Shown: positions 42,921 to 51,881, numbered from the stretch's first letter. The stretch is DNA of 64,000 nucleotides from an uncultured Eubacteriales bacterium (GCA_934456435.1 CAKSHH010000010.1:1-64000), one strand, 5' to 3'. Notes: generated by a model not told the origin, from the sequence alone. A program made the numbers and translations.

Positions 42921-44144
42921 ATGGGCAAGATTAAAAAAGTTGTACTGGCATATTCCGGAGGTCTTGACACCTCGATAATCATTCCGTGGCTTAAAGAGAA
43001 CTATGATAATTGCGAGGTCATTGCAGTTTGTGCGAATGTCGGTCAGACTGGCGAGCTTGACGGACTTGAAAAGCGTGCAAAGGCAAGCGGCGCTTCCAAG
43101 CTTTACATTGAGGATTTGACCGACGAGTTCGTTGATGATTATGTAATTCCGACTATGCAGGCAGGCGCAGACTATGAGGGCTACCTTCTCGGAACGAGCT
43201 TCGCAAGACCCGTAATTGCAAAGAGGCTTGTTGAAATTGCAAAGGCCGAGGGCGCCGACGCGATTTGTCACGGAAGCACCGGAAAGGGTAACGATCAGGT
43301 GCGGTTTGAGCTTGCCGTTATGCACTTCGCTCCGAAAATGAAGATCATCACTCCGTGGCGTGAATGGGATATTCAGAGCCGTGATGAGGAGATAGACTAT
43401 GCCAAGGCGCATAATATTCCGCTTAAAATAAGCCGCGAGACCAACTATTCAAAGGACAAGAACCTTTGGCATTTGAGCCATGAGGGACTTGACCTTGAGG
43501 ATCCGTCAAACGAACCACAATATGAGAAATACGGCTTCCTTGAGCTCGGCGTTTTCCCGACTCAGGCTCCCAACAAGTCCGAGTATGTTGAAATTGAGTT
43601 TGAAAAGGGCGTTCCTGTAAAGCTGAACGGCAAGGCGGAAAAGGCGTCCGAGATTATTAAGGATTTGAATCAGATCGGCGGCAAGAACGGAATCGGACTC
43701 TATGATGTTGTTGAAAACCGTCTTGTCGGCATGAAGTCAAGGGGTGTATACGAGACTCCCGGCGGAACGATTCTTTACCGTGCACATGAGGTTCTCGAAA
43801 CCCTTGTTCTCGACAGAGACACTCTTCACAAGAAGAAAGAGCTTTCGGTTACATTCGGCGAGCTTGTCTATGACGGAAAATGGTTTACCCCGCTTCGTCA
43901 TGCGCTTTCCGCTTTTGTTGAGGACACTCAGCAGAACGTTACGGGTAAGGTTCGTCTCAGACTCTACAAGGGCAATATCATTAACGCCGGTGTTTGGTCG
44001 CCGTATTCGCTCTACCGCGAAGATATAGCAACATTTGATGCAGGCGGAGAATACCGCCAGTCCGACGCAACGGGATTCATCAGCCTTTATGGCTTGCCGA
44101 CAAGAGTTCAGGCTACCGTTGACGAAGAGAATAAAAACAAATAA
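42921..44144 (+). CDS. argG: Argininosuccinate synthase
   Basis: A 407-aa enzyme that joins citrulline and aspartate with ATP in arginine synthesis. The PP-loop AYSGGLDTSIIIPWLKE and the substrate block GSTGKGNDQVRFELA are diagnostic. AAAGGAG lies before the ATG at 42921. argH is not in this window, so arginine genes are not clustered here. purA follows 18 nt downstream. Confidence 0.97.
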   Translation: MGKIKKVVLAYSGGLDTSIIIPWLKENYDNCEVIAVCANVGQTGELDGLEKRAKASGASKLYIEDLTDEFVDDYVIPTMQAGADYEGYLLGTSFARPVIAKRLVEIAKAEGADAICHGSTGKGNDQVRFELAVMHFAPKMKIITPWREWDIQSRDEEIDYAKAHNIPLKISRETNYSKDKNLWHLSHEGLDLEDPSNEPQYEKYGFLELGVFPTQAPNKSEYVEIEFEKGVPVKLNGKAEKASEIIKDLNQIGGKNGIGLYDVVENRLVGMKSRGVYETPGGTILYRAHEVLETLVLDRDTLHKKKELSVTFGELVYDGKWFTPLRHALSAFVEDTQQNVTGKVRLRLYKGNIINAGVWSPYSLYREDIATFDAGGEYRQSDATGFISLYGLPTRVQATVDEENKNK

Positions 44145-44162
44145 TCAAAGGAGAAGATTGTT

Positions 44163-45434
44163 ATGCTGTCAGCAGTTGTAGGAATTAACTGGGGCGATGA
44201 GGGCAAGGGTCGAATCGTTGACTTTCTCGCGCCGAAATACGATATAGTTTCAAGATATCAGGGCGGAAACAATGCAGGTCATACCGTTGTAAATGACAAG
44301 GGTAAATTCATTCTCAATCTTCTGCCGTCGGGAATCCTCCGGGACGGTACGGTCAATGTTCTCGGAACGGGAATGGTAATTGATATTGAGCACCTTGTCA
44401 ATGAGATAGGCAAGCTGCGCGAGGGCGGAATCAAGATTTCTCCCGAAAATCTGAAAATCAGCGACCGCGCAACAATCTGTATGCCCTATCACAGCCTGCA
44501 GGACTGCCTTGAAGAGGACAGACTTTCGGACAAAAAATTCGGCTCGACAAGGCGAGGCATAGGTCCCGTTTATTCGGACAAATATATGAAAAAGACGATT
44601 CGAATGGGTGATCTCTTTGACCTTGACGGTATCAAGGAGCATCTTTGCGACATTGTCGAGTGGAAGAATCTTGTAATCGTCGGCGGATATCATCACGACC
44701 CGATTGATGCGGAGGAGATGTTTAATTGGCTTAAGACCTACGGTGAGTCGCTGCTTCCGTATATCTGTGATACATCGGAATACCTCACAAAAGCGGCGGA
44801 CGAGGGCAAAAATATTCTTTTTGAGGCTCAGCTCGGTGCGATGAGGGATATTGATTTCGGTATCTATCCGTACACTTCGTCGTCAAACAGCATTGCCGCG
44901 TTTTCAACCATCGGCGCAGGTATTCCGCAGCACGGCCTTGATGAATGTATCGGTATTATGAAAGCTTATTCAACCTGTGTCGGCGAGGGACCGTTCACCT
45001 GTGAGCTCTTCGGCGAGGAAGCGGAGGAGCTTCGCAAGGCAGGCAATGAATACGGAGCCGCAACGGGCAGACCGAGAAGAGTCGGCGGTTTTGATGTCGT
45101 CGCTTCAAAATACGGTGTAAGAGTGCAGAATGCTACATACATTGCGCTGACTAAGCTTGACGTGCTTTCGTATATGGACAAAATTCCCGTCTGCGTTGCA
45201 TACGAATACGACGGTAAGATAATCAAAAGTTTTCCGTCGGGCAAGGTGCTGAACAATGCAGTTCCGGTATATGAATATCTTGATGGCTGGAAAGAAGATA
45301 TTTCAAAGTGCCGTTCGTATTCCGAGCTTCCGGAGAATGCGCGCAAGTACGTTGAATATATCGAGAAAAATGTCGGATGTAACATAAAATACATCTCCGT
45401 CGGCGCAGAAAGAAACGCCTTGATTGAAAAATAA
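44163..45434 (+). CDS. purA: Adenylosuccinate synthetase
   Basis: A 423-aa GTP-dependent enzyme that links IMP and aspartate on the way to AMP. The N-terminal phosphate loop (GINWGDEGKGRIVDFL), the IMP-binding GGNNAGHTVV and the C-terminal GTP/aspartate loop (GRPRRVGGFDV) are all visible. The length is normal. AAAGGAG precedes the ATG. Together with argG and the aminotransferase, it completes an aspartate-centred operon. Confidence 0.97.
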   Translation: MLSAVVGINWGDEGKGRIVDFLAPKYDIVSRYQGGNNAGHTVVNDKGKFILNLLPSGILRDGTVNVLGTGMVIDIEHLVNEIGKLREGGIKISPENLKISDRATICMPYHSLQDCLEEDRLSDKKFGSTRRGIGPVYSDKYMKKTIRMGDLFDLDGIKEHLCDIVEWKNLVIVGGYHHDPIDAEEMFNWLKTYGESLLPYICDTSEYLTKAADEGKNILFEAQLGAMRDIDFGIYPYTSSSNSIAAFSTIGAGIPQHGLDECIGIMKAYSTCVGEGPFTCELFGEEAEELRKAGNEYGAATGRPRRVGGFDVVASKYGVRVQNATYIALTKLDVLSYMDKIPVCVAYEYDGKIIKSFPSGKVLNNAVPVYEYLDGWKEDISKCRSYSELPENARKYVEYIEKNVGCNIKYISVGAERNALIEK

Positions 45435-45458
45435 CCTTCATATATTATCTGAAACGGC

Positions 45459-45492
45459 AAGAGACACTCTACATTTGTAAAGTGTCTCTTGC
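45459..45492 (+). terminator. Hairpin after purA, weak terminator
   Basis: CAAGAGACACT/AGTGTCTCTTG is a perfect stem but lacks a downstream T run, so it may be a processing or attenuation hairpin. Confidence 0.5.
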
Positions 45493-45538
45493 TGTAATCA
45501 ATTAAAAAATTCTGTTATTAAAGAGCCCGTGCGGCAAG

Positions 45539-45567
45539 TTGACAAAAACGGGCGAAAAGCTTATAAT
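45539..45567 (+). promoter_or_regulatory. Consensus SigA promoter of the CsoR-type gene
   Basis: TTGACA (45539-45544), 17 nt, TATAAT (45562-45567). The predicted start of transcription lies inside the palindrome at 45572-45587. Confidence 0.85.
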
Positions 45568-45571
45568 ACAA

Positions 45572-45587
45572 ATACCCCGTAAGGTAT
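45572..45587. promoter_or_regulatory. Candidate CsoR operator
   Basis: ATACCCCGTAAGGTAT has ATACC/GGTAT arms and the C-rich centre seen in CsoR/RcnR sites, and it overlaps the transcription start. Confidence 0.55.
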
Positions 45588-45610
45588 GGAGGTATAGTAT
45601 AAAACAATGT

Positions 45611-45874
45611 ATGGATTCGGAAAACCTGCATCGCAGGCTGAAGAAAATTATCGGTCAGGTGCAGGCGATTGACAGGATGATTGACGAGGACGTTCCGTGT
45701 GAGGATGTATTGGCTCAGATCAACGCGGCAAAGTCAGCTTTGCACGGCTGCGGAAAGGTTGTCCTTGAGGGACATATAAAGCATTGCGTGCGTGACGGAA
45801 TTGAGCACGGCGACGCCGACAAAACGATTGAAAGCTTCACGAAAGCGGTTGAAAGATTCTCCAATATGGGTTGA
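45611..45874 (+). CDS. CsoR/RcnR-family (DUF156) metal- or thiol-sensing repressor
   Basis: An 87-aa all-helical repressor. RRLKKIIGQVQAIDRMIDED is the family opening. Candidate ligands are the Cys in VPCEDVL and the His and Cys in EGHIKHCV, the C-H-C set of copper-sensing CsoR. An extra Cys occurs in LHGCG. I placed the start at the ATG at 45611; the ribosome site GGAGGT is somewhat far upstream. No copper pump is adjacent; the next gene is a Nudix hydrolase. Copper, another metal, formaldehyde or persulfide are all possible inducers. Confidence 0.85.
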   Translation: MDSENLHRRLKKIIGQVQAIDRMIDEDVPCEDVLAQINAAKSALHGCGKVVLEGHIKHCVRDGIEHGDADKTIESFTKAVERFSNMG

Positions 45875-45892
45875 GTCATTCGGAGGTGGAAT

Positions 45893-46516
45893 ATGGCTCA
45901 GAATGATATGTTGCTTGGTTGGGCGGTTGAGCTTCAAAGCCTTGCACAGGCAGGGTTTGCTTACTGCAAGGATGCTTATGACAAAGAAAGATATGAGCGA
46001 ATCCGCGAAATTGCAGCCGAGATGGCGGCGCACAGAACGGATTTGCCTGTTGAAAAGGTGAAAAACATTTTCTGCAACGAGACGGGATATCAAACGCCGA
46101 AGGTTGACACCAGAGCGGCGGTTTTCATTGACGGAAAGATTCTGCTTGTTCATGAAAATAACGGAACGTGGTCTTTGCCCGGCGGCTGGTGCGACGTGGA
46201 TCAGTCCGTTGCGTCAAACACGGAAAAGGAAGTTCGGGAGGAAACGGGATTTACCGTCAGTTCCGAAAGGCTTATTGCCGTCCAGGATTGGCGCAGACAC
46301 AATGTTGTTAATTATGCTTACGGCGTTGTGAAAATTTTTGTCCTGTGCAAATATGAAAGCGGAAGCTTTGAAAACAATATTGAAACCACGGAGATAGGCC
46401 TTTTCGCAAGAGAGGATATACCCGAAAATGTTGCCGTGGAAAAAACCACAAAAGAACAGATTTTGATGTGCTTTGACGCTTACAGCGATAAAAATTACAA
46501 AGTAAAATTCGATTAA
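45893..46516 (+). CDS. Nudix hydrolase with N-terminal helical domain
   Basis: A 207-aa pyrophosphatase. The first ~60 residues form the Nudix_hydro_N helical module. The Nudix box follows (GGWCDVDQSVASNTEKEVRE, then ETGF), which binds Mg2+. Such two-domain proteins hydrolyse ADP-ribose or other nucleoside diphosphates. GGAGG precedes the ATG. It is 18 nt after the CsoR-type gene, so it may be under that repressor. Confidence 0.88.
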   Translation: MAQNDMLLGWAVELQSLAQAGFAYCKDAYDKERYERIREIAAEMAAHRTDLPVEKVKNIFCNETGYQTPKVDTRAAVFIDGKILLVHENNGTWSLPGGWCDVDQSVASNTEKEVREETGFTVSSERLIAVQDWRRHNVVNYAYGVVKIFVLCKYESGSFENNIETTEIGLFAREDIPENVAVEKTTKEQILMCFDAYSDKNYKVKFD

Positions 46517-46553
46517 AAAAAGTCGTCCGATTGAATGATCGGGCGGCTTTTTT
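46515..46553. terminator. Bidirectional terminator between Nudix and methyltransferase genes
   Basis: AAAGTCGTCCGAT/ATCGGGCGGCTTT (G-T pairs) is flanked by A and T runs. Confidence 0.85.
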
Positions 46554-46560
46554 ATGTGGA

Positions 46561-47346
46561 TTATTTCAGCTTTAATTCGGACAGGGCGGCATAGTGAAGA
46601 ACATCAAACTCCTCAGGCGCTGTTTCGGCGAGAAGCTTTTTGTGCTCGGCTTCCCATTCGTTCAACTCATTGGGGGTAAGCGATGCTCCGACTCCTCGGC
46701 ATGCTTTCATTCTTCCGTTCCAGCTCTCACGCGTGAAGTGAACGAAGAGGGGATACTCCTCATGGTGAATAAGGTCAAAAAACTCACCGTAACATTGCGG
46801 AATATCTATGGGGTGAATTGTCTCGCCGGCACCGCTCCATTGCGGACTGTACTTGAGCACAAGCTTTTCGCTTGCTTCGGCAATTTTGTCCTCAAACGGA
46901 AGCCATGCCATATACAGCACAAGTAATTTTCCTCCCGGCTTCAGAAAATGCAGAAACTTTGGAATAAGAGCTTCGTGGTCAAAGTACCAAAAGCATTGAC
47001 AGGCGGTTACAACGTCGAAGCTGTTGTCTGGAAAGTCAAGGCTTTCCGCCGGCGAAACGCAGTATTCAATATCCTTCCCGACAGAAAGAAGCCGCGCTTG
47101 CTCAATTTGGTTTTCCGAAATGTCGGTTCCGACCCATTTAGCACCGTAGCGGTACATATTGCGCGGCAGAACTCCCGTACCTGTACCGAGATCAAGCACG
47201 GTTTGAGCCTTGACGCAAAGCCCTCGGCTGACGATTCTGTAGTAAAACTTCTGTGGGTAGACGTCTCTGTAAAGTGCATAGTCCGCGGAGGTTTTGTCCC
47301 AGTCGAAGCTTTTGCCTGCGTCTATGTTTTTGTTGCTGATTTCCAT
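46561..47346 (-). CDS. Class I SAM-dependent methyltransferase
   Basis: A 261-aa methyltransferase of the type 11/25 fold. The SAM-binding loop is VLDLGTGTGVLPRNMYRYGA, followed by motif II-like VGTDISENQI and DVVTACQCFWYFD. The start is the ATG at 47346 with AAGGTGG upstream; a longer frame is open but unsupported. The substrate is unknown; the gene stands alone between a terminator and a divergent HD gene. Confidence 0.88.
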   Translation of the reverse strand: MEISNKNIDAGKSFDWDKTSADYALYRDVYPQKFYYRIVSRGLCVKAQTVLDLGTGTGVLPRNMYRYGAKWVGTDISENQIEQARLLSVGKDIEYCVSPAESLDFPDNSFDVVTACQCFWYFDHEALIPKFLHFLKPGGKLLVLYMAWLPFEDKIAEASEKLVLKYSPQWSGAGETIHPIDIPQCYGEFFDLIHHEEYPLFVHFTRESWNGRMKACRGVGASLTPNELNEWEAEHKKLLAETAPEEFDVLHYAALSELKLK

Positions 47347-47448
47347 TGAGCTCACCACCTTTTCCTGATTATAGCACAAAAGAATAAGATTTTACAGTAT
47401 TTATTTACGAGAAGCAGGAAGCAAATCGCTTTTGAGTCGTGAGGAGAC

Positions 47449-47476
47449 TTGCACCCAAAAAAATATATGATATAAT
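47449..47476 (+). promoter_or_regulatory. Promoter of the HD phosphohydrolase gene
   Basis: TTGCAC (47449-47454), 16 nt, TATAAT (47471-47476), 21 nt before the ATG. Confidence 0.65.
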
Positions 47477-47497
47477 AAACGCATTGGGGGTGGTTTT

Positions 47498-48070
47498 ATG
47501 AATCCTGAAAAGCTTATAAAAGCCCTTGCCGTCGCCGAACGGCTCAAGGACGCGGAGAGACATTGTTTCACGTCGGGCGGACGCAGGGAGAGCGTTGCCG
47601 AGCACTCGTGGAGGACGGCTCTCATGGCTTATTTTGTCAGCGATGAATTTCCGGACGCCGACCTTGAAAAACTGATGAAAATGTGTTTGATACACGACCT
47701 CGGCGAAGCGTTTACAGGCGATATACCGACCTTTGAGAAAACCGAAAAGGATGAAAAAAAGGAATCGGAGCTTCTTAGGAAATGGGTTAAATCTCTGCCG
47801 TCACCGTTTGCCGATGAAATGGCTTCTCTTTATGACGAGATGGCTGAGCGCAAAACGCTTGAAGCCAAGATTTTTAAGGCGCTGGATAATTTGGAGGCGC
47901 TGATTCAGCATAACGAGTCCGATATAGCTACATGGCTGCCGCTTGAGTATGAGCTTCAGATGAACTACGGCAACGACAAGGTGACCTTTTCGGAATATAT
48001 GGTACGTTTGCGCGATCAGGTTCGCGGCGACAGCAAGAAAAAGATAGAGGACGCAAAAAAGAGGAACTGA
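47498..48070 (+). CDS. HD-domain phosphohydrolase (YfbR-like 5'-nucleotidase)
   Basis: A 190-aa HD_3-type metal phosphohydrolase. The metal ligands are in VAEHSWRTAL (His), LIHDLGEAFTGDIP (His-Asp) and a later Asp (FKALDNLEAL). This pattern fits YfbR and related deoxynucleotide 5'-phosphatases. GGGGTGG precedes the ATG. It is convergent with rarA. Confidence 0.87.
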   Translation: MNPEKLIKALAVAERLKDAERHCFTSGGRRESVAEHSWRTALMAYFVSDEFPDADLEKLMKMCLIHDLGEAFTGDIPTFEKTEKDEKKESELLRKWVKSLPSPFADEMASLYDEMAERKTLEAKIFKALDNLEALIQHNESDIATWLPLEYELQMNYGNDKVTFSEYMVRLRDQVRGDSKKKIEDAKKRN

Positions 48071-48089
48071 TGGCGAATCAGTCCCTTGC

Positions 48090-49361
48090 TTATTTCTTCT
48101 TTTTTATTTTGTCCCAGTACGCTTTTGCTGCCTGCTCGTTTTTATTTTCGCCGTATTCATAATACCGCGCATTTTTTATCGCGTCGGGCAGATATTGCTG
48201 ATAAATCCAATGGTTTTCATATATATGGGGATAGAGATAAAACTGCCCCTTGTTCGGATTGTCCTCTCCGTCAAAATGCTTGTTTTGAAGCTGACGCGGA
48301 ATAGGACCGCTTTTGCCCCTTTGAATATCGCTCATTGCAGCGTCAATTCCCATATATGCTGAATTGGACTTCGGGGAGTTGCAGACGAGAACCACCGCGT
48401 CGGCAAGCGGAATCCGCGCTTCGGGCAGACCGAGCATCATTGCGGCGTCAACCGCCGATTTGACAATCGGAATTATCATCGGGTAGGCGAGACCGACATC
48501 TTCACAGGCGCAGACCATAAGCCTGCGGCACGCCGACGGAAGATCGCCGGCATTGAGAAGTCTCGCAAGGTAATGCAGAGCCGCGTTTGGGTCTGAGCCG
48601 CGCATGGATTTTTGATAGGCGGAGACAATGTCGTAGTGCTCGTCGCCGTCACGGTCATATTTCATTGAGCTTCGCTGAGTCAGCGAACGTGCGGTTTCGG
48701 CTGTGATTTTGATGATTCCGTCGGAACCGGGCTTCGTGGAAAGAGCGCATAGCTCAACAGAATTTATCGCTTTGCGGACGTCGCCGCCGCACGCAAAGGA
48801 AATGTGCCTGATTGCATCGTCATCGACGCTGAATTTCATTCCGCGTTTTTGCTCAAGAAAATCAAATGCGCGCCGAACTGCCGGAACAATATCGTCGGCA
48901 TCGACTGCCTTAAATTCAAACACCGTCGAACGGCTGAGAATTGCATTGTAGACGTAAAAATATGGGTTCTCCGTCGTCGAAGCGATAAGGGTGATTGAGC
49001 CAACCTCAATGTATTCGAGCAGGGTCTGCTGTTGCTTCTTGTTGAAATACTGAATTTCGTCAAGGTAAAGAAGTATTCCGTTCGGCGCTTCAAATGTGTC
49101 AAGCTGGGCTACGATTGCTTTGATATCCGCTGTGCCTGCCGTCGTACCGTTGAGCTTGCAAAGCTTCCTGTCCGTCGCTTTTGCAATGATCGAGGCAACT
49201 GTTGTTTTGCCGACTCCGGACGGCCCGTAGAATATCATATTCGGAAGCTCGCCCGACTCAATTATATTTCTCAGCGGCTTGTTTTCGCCGATAAGATGAC
49301 GCTGACCGACAACATCGTCAAGCGTCTGCGGTCTGAGCTGTTGCGCTAAGGGTATTGACAT
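48090..49361 (-). CDS. rarA: Replication-associated recombination protein A (MgsA/RarA)
   Basis: A 423-aa AAA+ ATPase acting at stalled replication forks. Walker A is GPSGVGKTTVA and Walker B LLYLDEIQYF; sensor residues follow in SRSTVFEF. The C-terminal tetramerisation domain ends with the family's Y-Y-YPHIYENHWIYQQYLP region. AGGAGG lies 7 nt before the ATG at 49361. It overlaps no neighbour. Confidence 0.95.
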   Translation of the reverse strand: MSIPLAQQLRPQTLDDVVGQRHLIGENKPLRNIIESGELPNMIFYGPSGVGKTTVASIIAKATDRKLCKLNGTTAGTADIKAIVAQLDTFEAPNGILLYLDEIQYFNKKQQQTLLEYIEVGSITLIASTTENPYFYVYNAILSRSTVFEFKAVDADDIVPAVRRAFDFLEQKRGMKFSVDDDAIRHISFACGGDVRKAINSVELCALSTKPGSDGIIKITAETARSLTQRSSMKYDRDGDEHYDIVSAYQKSMRGSDPNAALHYLARLLNAGDLPSACRRLMVCACEDVGLAYPMIIPIVKSAVDAAMMLGLPEARIPLADAVVLVCNSPKSNSAYMGIDAAMSDIQRGKSGPIPRQLQNKHFDGEDNPNKGQFYLYPHIYENHWIYQQYLPDAIKNARYYEYGENKNEQAAKAYWDKIKKKK

Positions 49362-49446
49362 TTGATCGCCTCCTGACTTCATACAATTATATAATAAAAA
49401 AATCTATTTTACAAGGATAAAATGACAGTATAAAAGTCGGTTTAAT

Positions 49447-50811
49447 TTATTTAAAGAAGTTCCGATCCCTGACCAATAACGCAACAGTCTCCACATGTGC
49501 GGTGCGGGGGAACATATCGACGGGGGTGGCGCGGGTGGTTGTGTAGCCGAGAGAAGCGAAGCGTTTGCAGTCGCGGGCGAGGGTGGCGCTGTCGCAGGAA
49601 ACGTAAACTATTCTGTCGGGAGACATATCGGCAACGGTCTTCACCAGCGCTTCGTCGCAGCCCTTTCGCGGCGGATCGAGAACCACCACATCGGGCTTGA
49701 TCCCGCGGCGCAAAAGCTCGTCTGCCGCCTGTGAAGCGTCGGCACAGATAAATTCCGCGTTATCAATGCCGTTGAGCTTGGCGTTTTCCCTGGCGTTTTC
49801 GGTTGCTTGCGGTATTATCTCCACTCCGATAAGCCTTTTTACGCTTTTTGCCATAGTCAGACCGATCGTGCCTGTTCCGCAGTAAAGGTCAACGAGCGTT
49901 TCGCTTCCCGTCAGAGCCGCGTATTCCTTGGCTTTGCCGTAAAGAACCTCGGCGGTGTCGTGGTTGACCTGATAGAACGAGAGGGGAGAAATGTTGAATT
50001 TCAGACCGCACAGCTCATCGGTGATGAAGTCACTGCCCCACAGCGTTCGGCACACCCTGCCGAGAACGACGTTTGTTTTGTCGGGGTTGACGTTGAGTAT
50101 AATGCTTCTAATATTGCTCACGGCCTGAAGCCTGCTTATTATCTCCGCCTCGTTCGGCAGCTCGCGCGAACAGGAAACGATGCAGACCATAAGCTGATTT
50201 GTGACAACGGCTTTGCGGATATATATATGGCGGAGGACGCCGGAGCTATCGGCTTCGTTGTATGCGCTGATTTTATTCTCGCGGACGAGGTCGCGGAAAA
50301 TGTCCGTTACCTGCGAAAACTCTTTCGGCTGCAAAAGGCAGTCCGAGCAGTCGATTATCCTGTGCGTCATCGGAGCATAAAAGCCGATTGAGGCGAAGCG
50401 TCCGTCCGAACCGACGGGATACTGAGCCTTGTTGCGGTATCTGTCGGGTGATGAGGAGGGAATGATCGCGTCGGGAACAATGTCAAGTCCTCCGATTCGA
50501 CGAAGATTGTCGCTGACCTGCTGCGCCTTTATTTCAAGCTCCGATTCGTATTTGATGTGTGCAAAACAGCATCCGCCGCACTTTTCGGCAATGGGGCACG
50601 CGTTTTTTGTACGCATGGGAGAACGCTGTATCAGTTTTTTAATAATACCGACGGCATAAGTCTTTTTAACCTTAATGATATGAGCGAGAACTCTGTCTCC
50701 CGTGACTGCTCCGCGGACAAAAACCGTCATTCCGTCGCAGTCGCACACTCCGCTTCCCTGTACGGTACAGCTCTTTACGGTAAGGTATATTTCGTCGTTT
50801 TTTTTCAGCAC
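49447..50811 (-). CDS. rlmD: 23S rRNA (uracil) C5-methyltransferase, RlmD/RumA family
   Basis: A 454-aa enzyme using SAM to methylate a uridine of 23S rRNA. The TRAM domain is first, then the Fe-S ligand cysteines (CPIAEKCGGCCF), the SAM motif LVDLYCGTGTIGLTMA, VLDPPRKGCDEAL, and the nucleophile in VSCDSATLARDC. I placed the start at the GTG at 50811, after GGCGGTGAT, rather than at the upstream GTG at 50835, which has no ribosome site. A second family member lies at 63490 to the window end. Confidence 0.92.
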   Translation of the reverse strand: MLKKNDEIYLTVKSCTVQGSGVCDCDGMTVFVRGAVTGDRVLAHIIKVKKTYAVGIIKKLIQRSPMRTKNACPIAEKCGGCCFAHIKYESELEIKAQQVSDNLRRIGGLDIVPDAIIPSSSPDRYRNKAQYPVGSDGRFASIGFYAPMTHRIIDCSDCLLQPKEFSQVTDIFRDLVRENKISAYNEADSSGVLRHIYIRKAVVTNQLMVCIVSCSRELPNEAEIISRLQAVSNIRSIILNVNPDKTNVVLGRVCRTLWGSDFITDELCGLKFNISPLSFYQVNHDTAEVLYGKAKEYAALTGSETLVDLYCGTGTIGLTMAKSVKRLIGVEIIPQATENARENAKLNGIDNAEFICADASQAADELLRRGIKPDVVVLDPPRKGCDEALVKTVADMSPDRIVYVSCDSATLARDCKRFASLGYTTTRATPVDMFPRTAHVETVALLVRDRNFFK

Positions 50812-50922
50812 TTTATCACCGCCGTGTAATTTCACATATAAATAATTGCCGACAATTTAATCGGCACACAAAGTTTATCATATTTTTTATTTAAAATCAA
50901 TTCATTATTATGTATAAAGCTG

Positions 50923-50950
50923 TTGACATTTAAAAAATCGGTGCTAAAAT
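50923..50950 (+). promoter_or_regulatory. Promoter of the FMN riboswitch-ribU transcript
   Basis: TTGACA (50923-50928), 16 nt, TAAAAT (50945-50950), about 20 nt before the riboswitch. Confidence 0.75.
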
Positions 50951-50968
50951 GTAATCAAGTTGACAGTT

Positions 50969-51091
50969 GTCTTCGGGGCGGGGCGAAATTCCCCACCGAC
51001 GGTAATGGGATCCAGTGTCCACAAGCCCGTGAGCGAAAGTTGATCCGGTGAGATTCCGGAGCCGACGGTACAGTCCGGATGAGAGAAGATG
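50969..51091 (+). promoter_or_regulatory. FMN riboswitch (RFN element)
   Basis: The conserved RFN core is clear: TCTTCGGGGCGGGGCGAAAT, CCCCACCGACGGTAAT, AGCCCGTGAGCG, GGATCC-type pairing (TTGATCCGGTGAGATTCCGG) and the closing ACGGTACAGTCCGGATGAGA. It precedes ribU and should stop its expression when FMN is abundant. Confidence 0.96.
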
Positions 51092-51108
51092 CATATTCTT
51101 ACAAGCGC

Positions 51109-51138
51109 GCCCCGTACAGAAATTGTACGGGGCTTTTT
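51109..51138 (+). terminator. Riboswitch expression-platform terminator
   Basis: GCCCCGTACA/TGTACGGGGC with a short loop and five T residues, just after the FMN aptamer. Confidence 0.9.
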
Positions 51139-51161
51139 CGTTGACAGCTTTGACTGAATTT

Positions 51162-51191
51162 GGGCAGGCCCCGATCGTGTGGGGCTGCCCC
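51162..51191 (+). promoter_or_regulatory. Second hairpin before ribU
   Basis: GGGCAGGCCCC/GGGGCTGCCCC folds into a strong hairpin between the riboswitch terminator and the ribU ribosome site. It has no T run and its role is unknown. Confidence 0.5.
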
Positions 51192-51213
51192 AAAAAAGAA
51201 AGGGTGTTGTCAA

Positions 51214-51813
51214 ATGAACACAAAAGTCAAAAATCTGAGAATGATAACGGTTACGGCGATAATGTCCGCGCTTTCGGCGGTACTGATGTTTGTTGAAATA
51301 TCGGTTCCGATTATGCCTGCGTTTATCAAGCTGGACATTTCCGAGCTGCCTGCGCTGATAACCTCGTTCGCTTTCGGTCCCGTCTGCGGAGTTGCCGTAT
51401 GTCTGGTCAAAAACCTTGTTCATCTGCTTGCTACATCGACATTCGGAGTCGGCGAGCTGTCGAACTTCATTCACGGCGCGGTGTTTGTCTTTGTCGCAGG
51501 AATGTTTTACAAGTACCATCACAACCGCAAATTTGCGTTCATCGGTTCAATGGCAGGTGACCTTGCGATGGCGGCAATGAGCTTTTTTATCAACCTCTTC
51601 CTCGTCTATCCGATTTATGTGAAGCTTATGCTTCCGGAGGAGGCAATTCTCGGAATGTACAGAGAAATTTTGCCGAGCGTTGATTCGCTTTGGAAAGCGA
51701 TACTCATTTTCAATGTTCCGTTTACGTTTGCAAAGGGATTGATAAGCGTTGCGATAACGTTCCTTGTTTATCCGAGGCTTTCGCCGATACTCAAGGGAAC
51801 TAAAAACAAATGA
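51214..51813 (+). CDS. ribU: ECF riboflavin transporter S component RibU
   Basis: A 199-aa membrane protein that binds riboflavin for an ECF transporter. Six hydrophobic segments and RibU-like features are present: MFVEISVPIMPAFIKLDISE near the start and LVKNLVHLLATSTFGVGELSNF in the middle. The ATG at 51214 follows GAAAGGG. The FMN riboswitch directly upstream settles the substrate. No EcfA or EcfT genes accompany it, so it must use a module encoded elsewhere, possibly the one at 6-8.5 kb. Confidence 0.95.
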   Translation: MNTKVKNLRMITVTAIMSALSAVLMFVEISVPIMPAFIKLDISELPALITSFAFGPVCGVAVCLVKNLVHLLATSTFGVGELSNFIHGAVFVFVAGMFYKYHHNRKFAFIGSMAGDLAMAAMSFFINLFLVYPIYVKLMLPEEAILGMYREILPSVDSLWKAILIFNVPFTFAKGLISVAITFLVYPRLSPILKGTKNK

Positions 51814-51881
51814 AATATGCTTCTGCGATGACCGCGTTTGTCCGAGTGTCGGCAGGCGCGGTTTTCCGTATGCGAAAAAGC

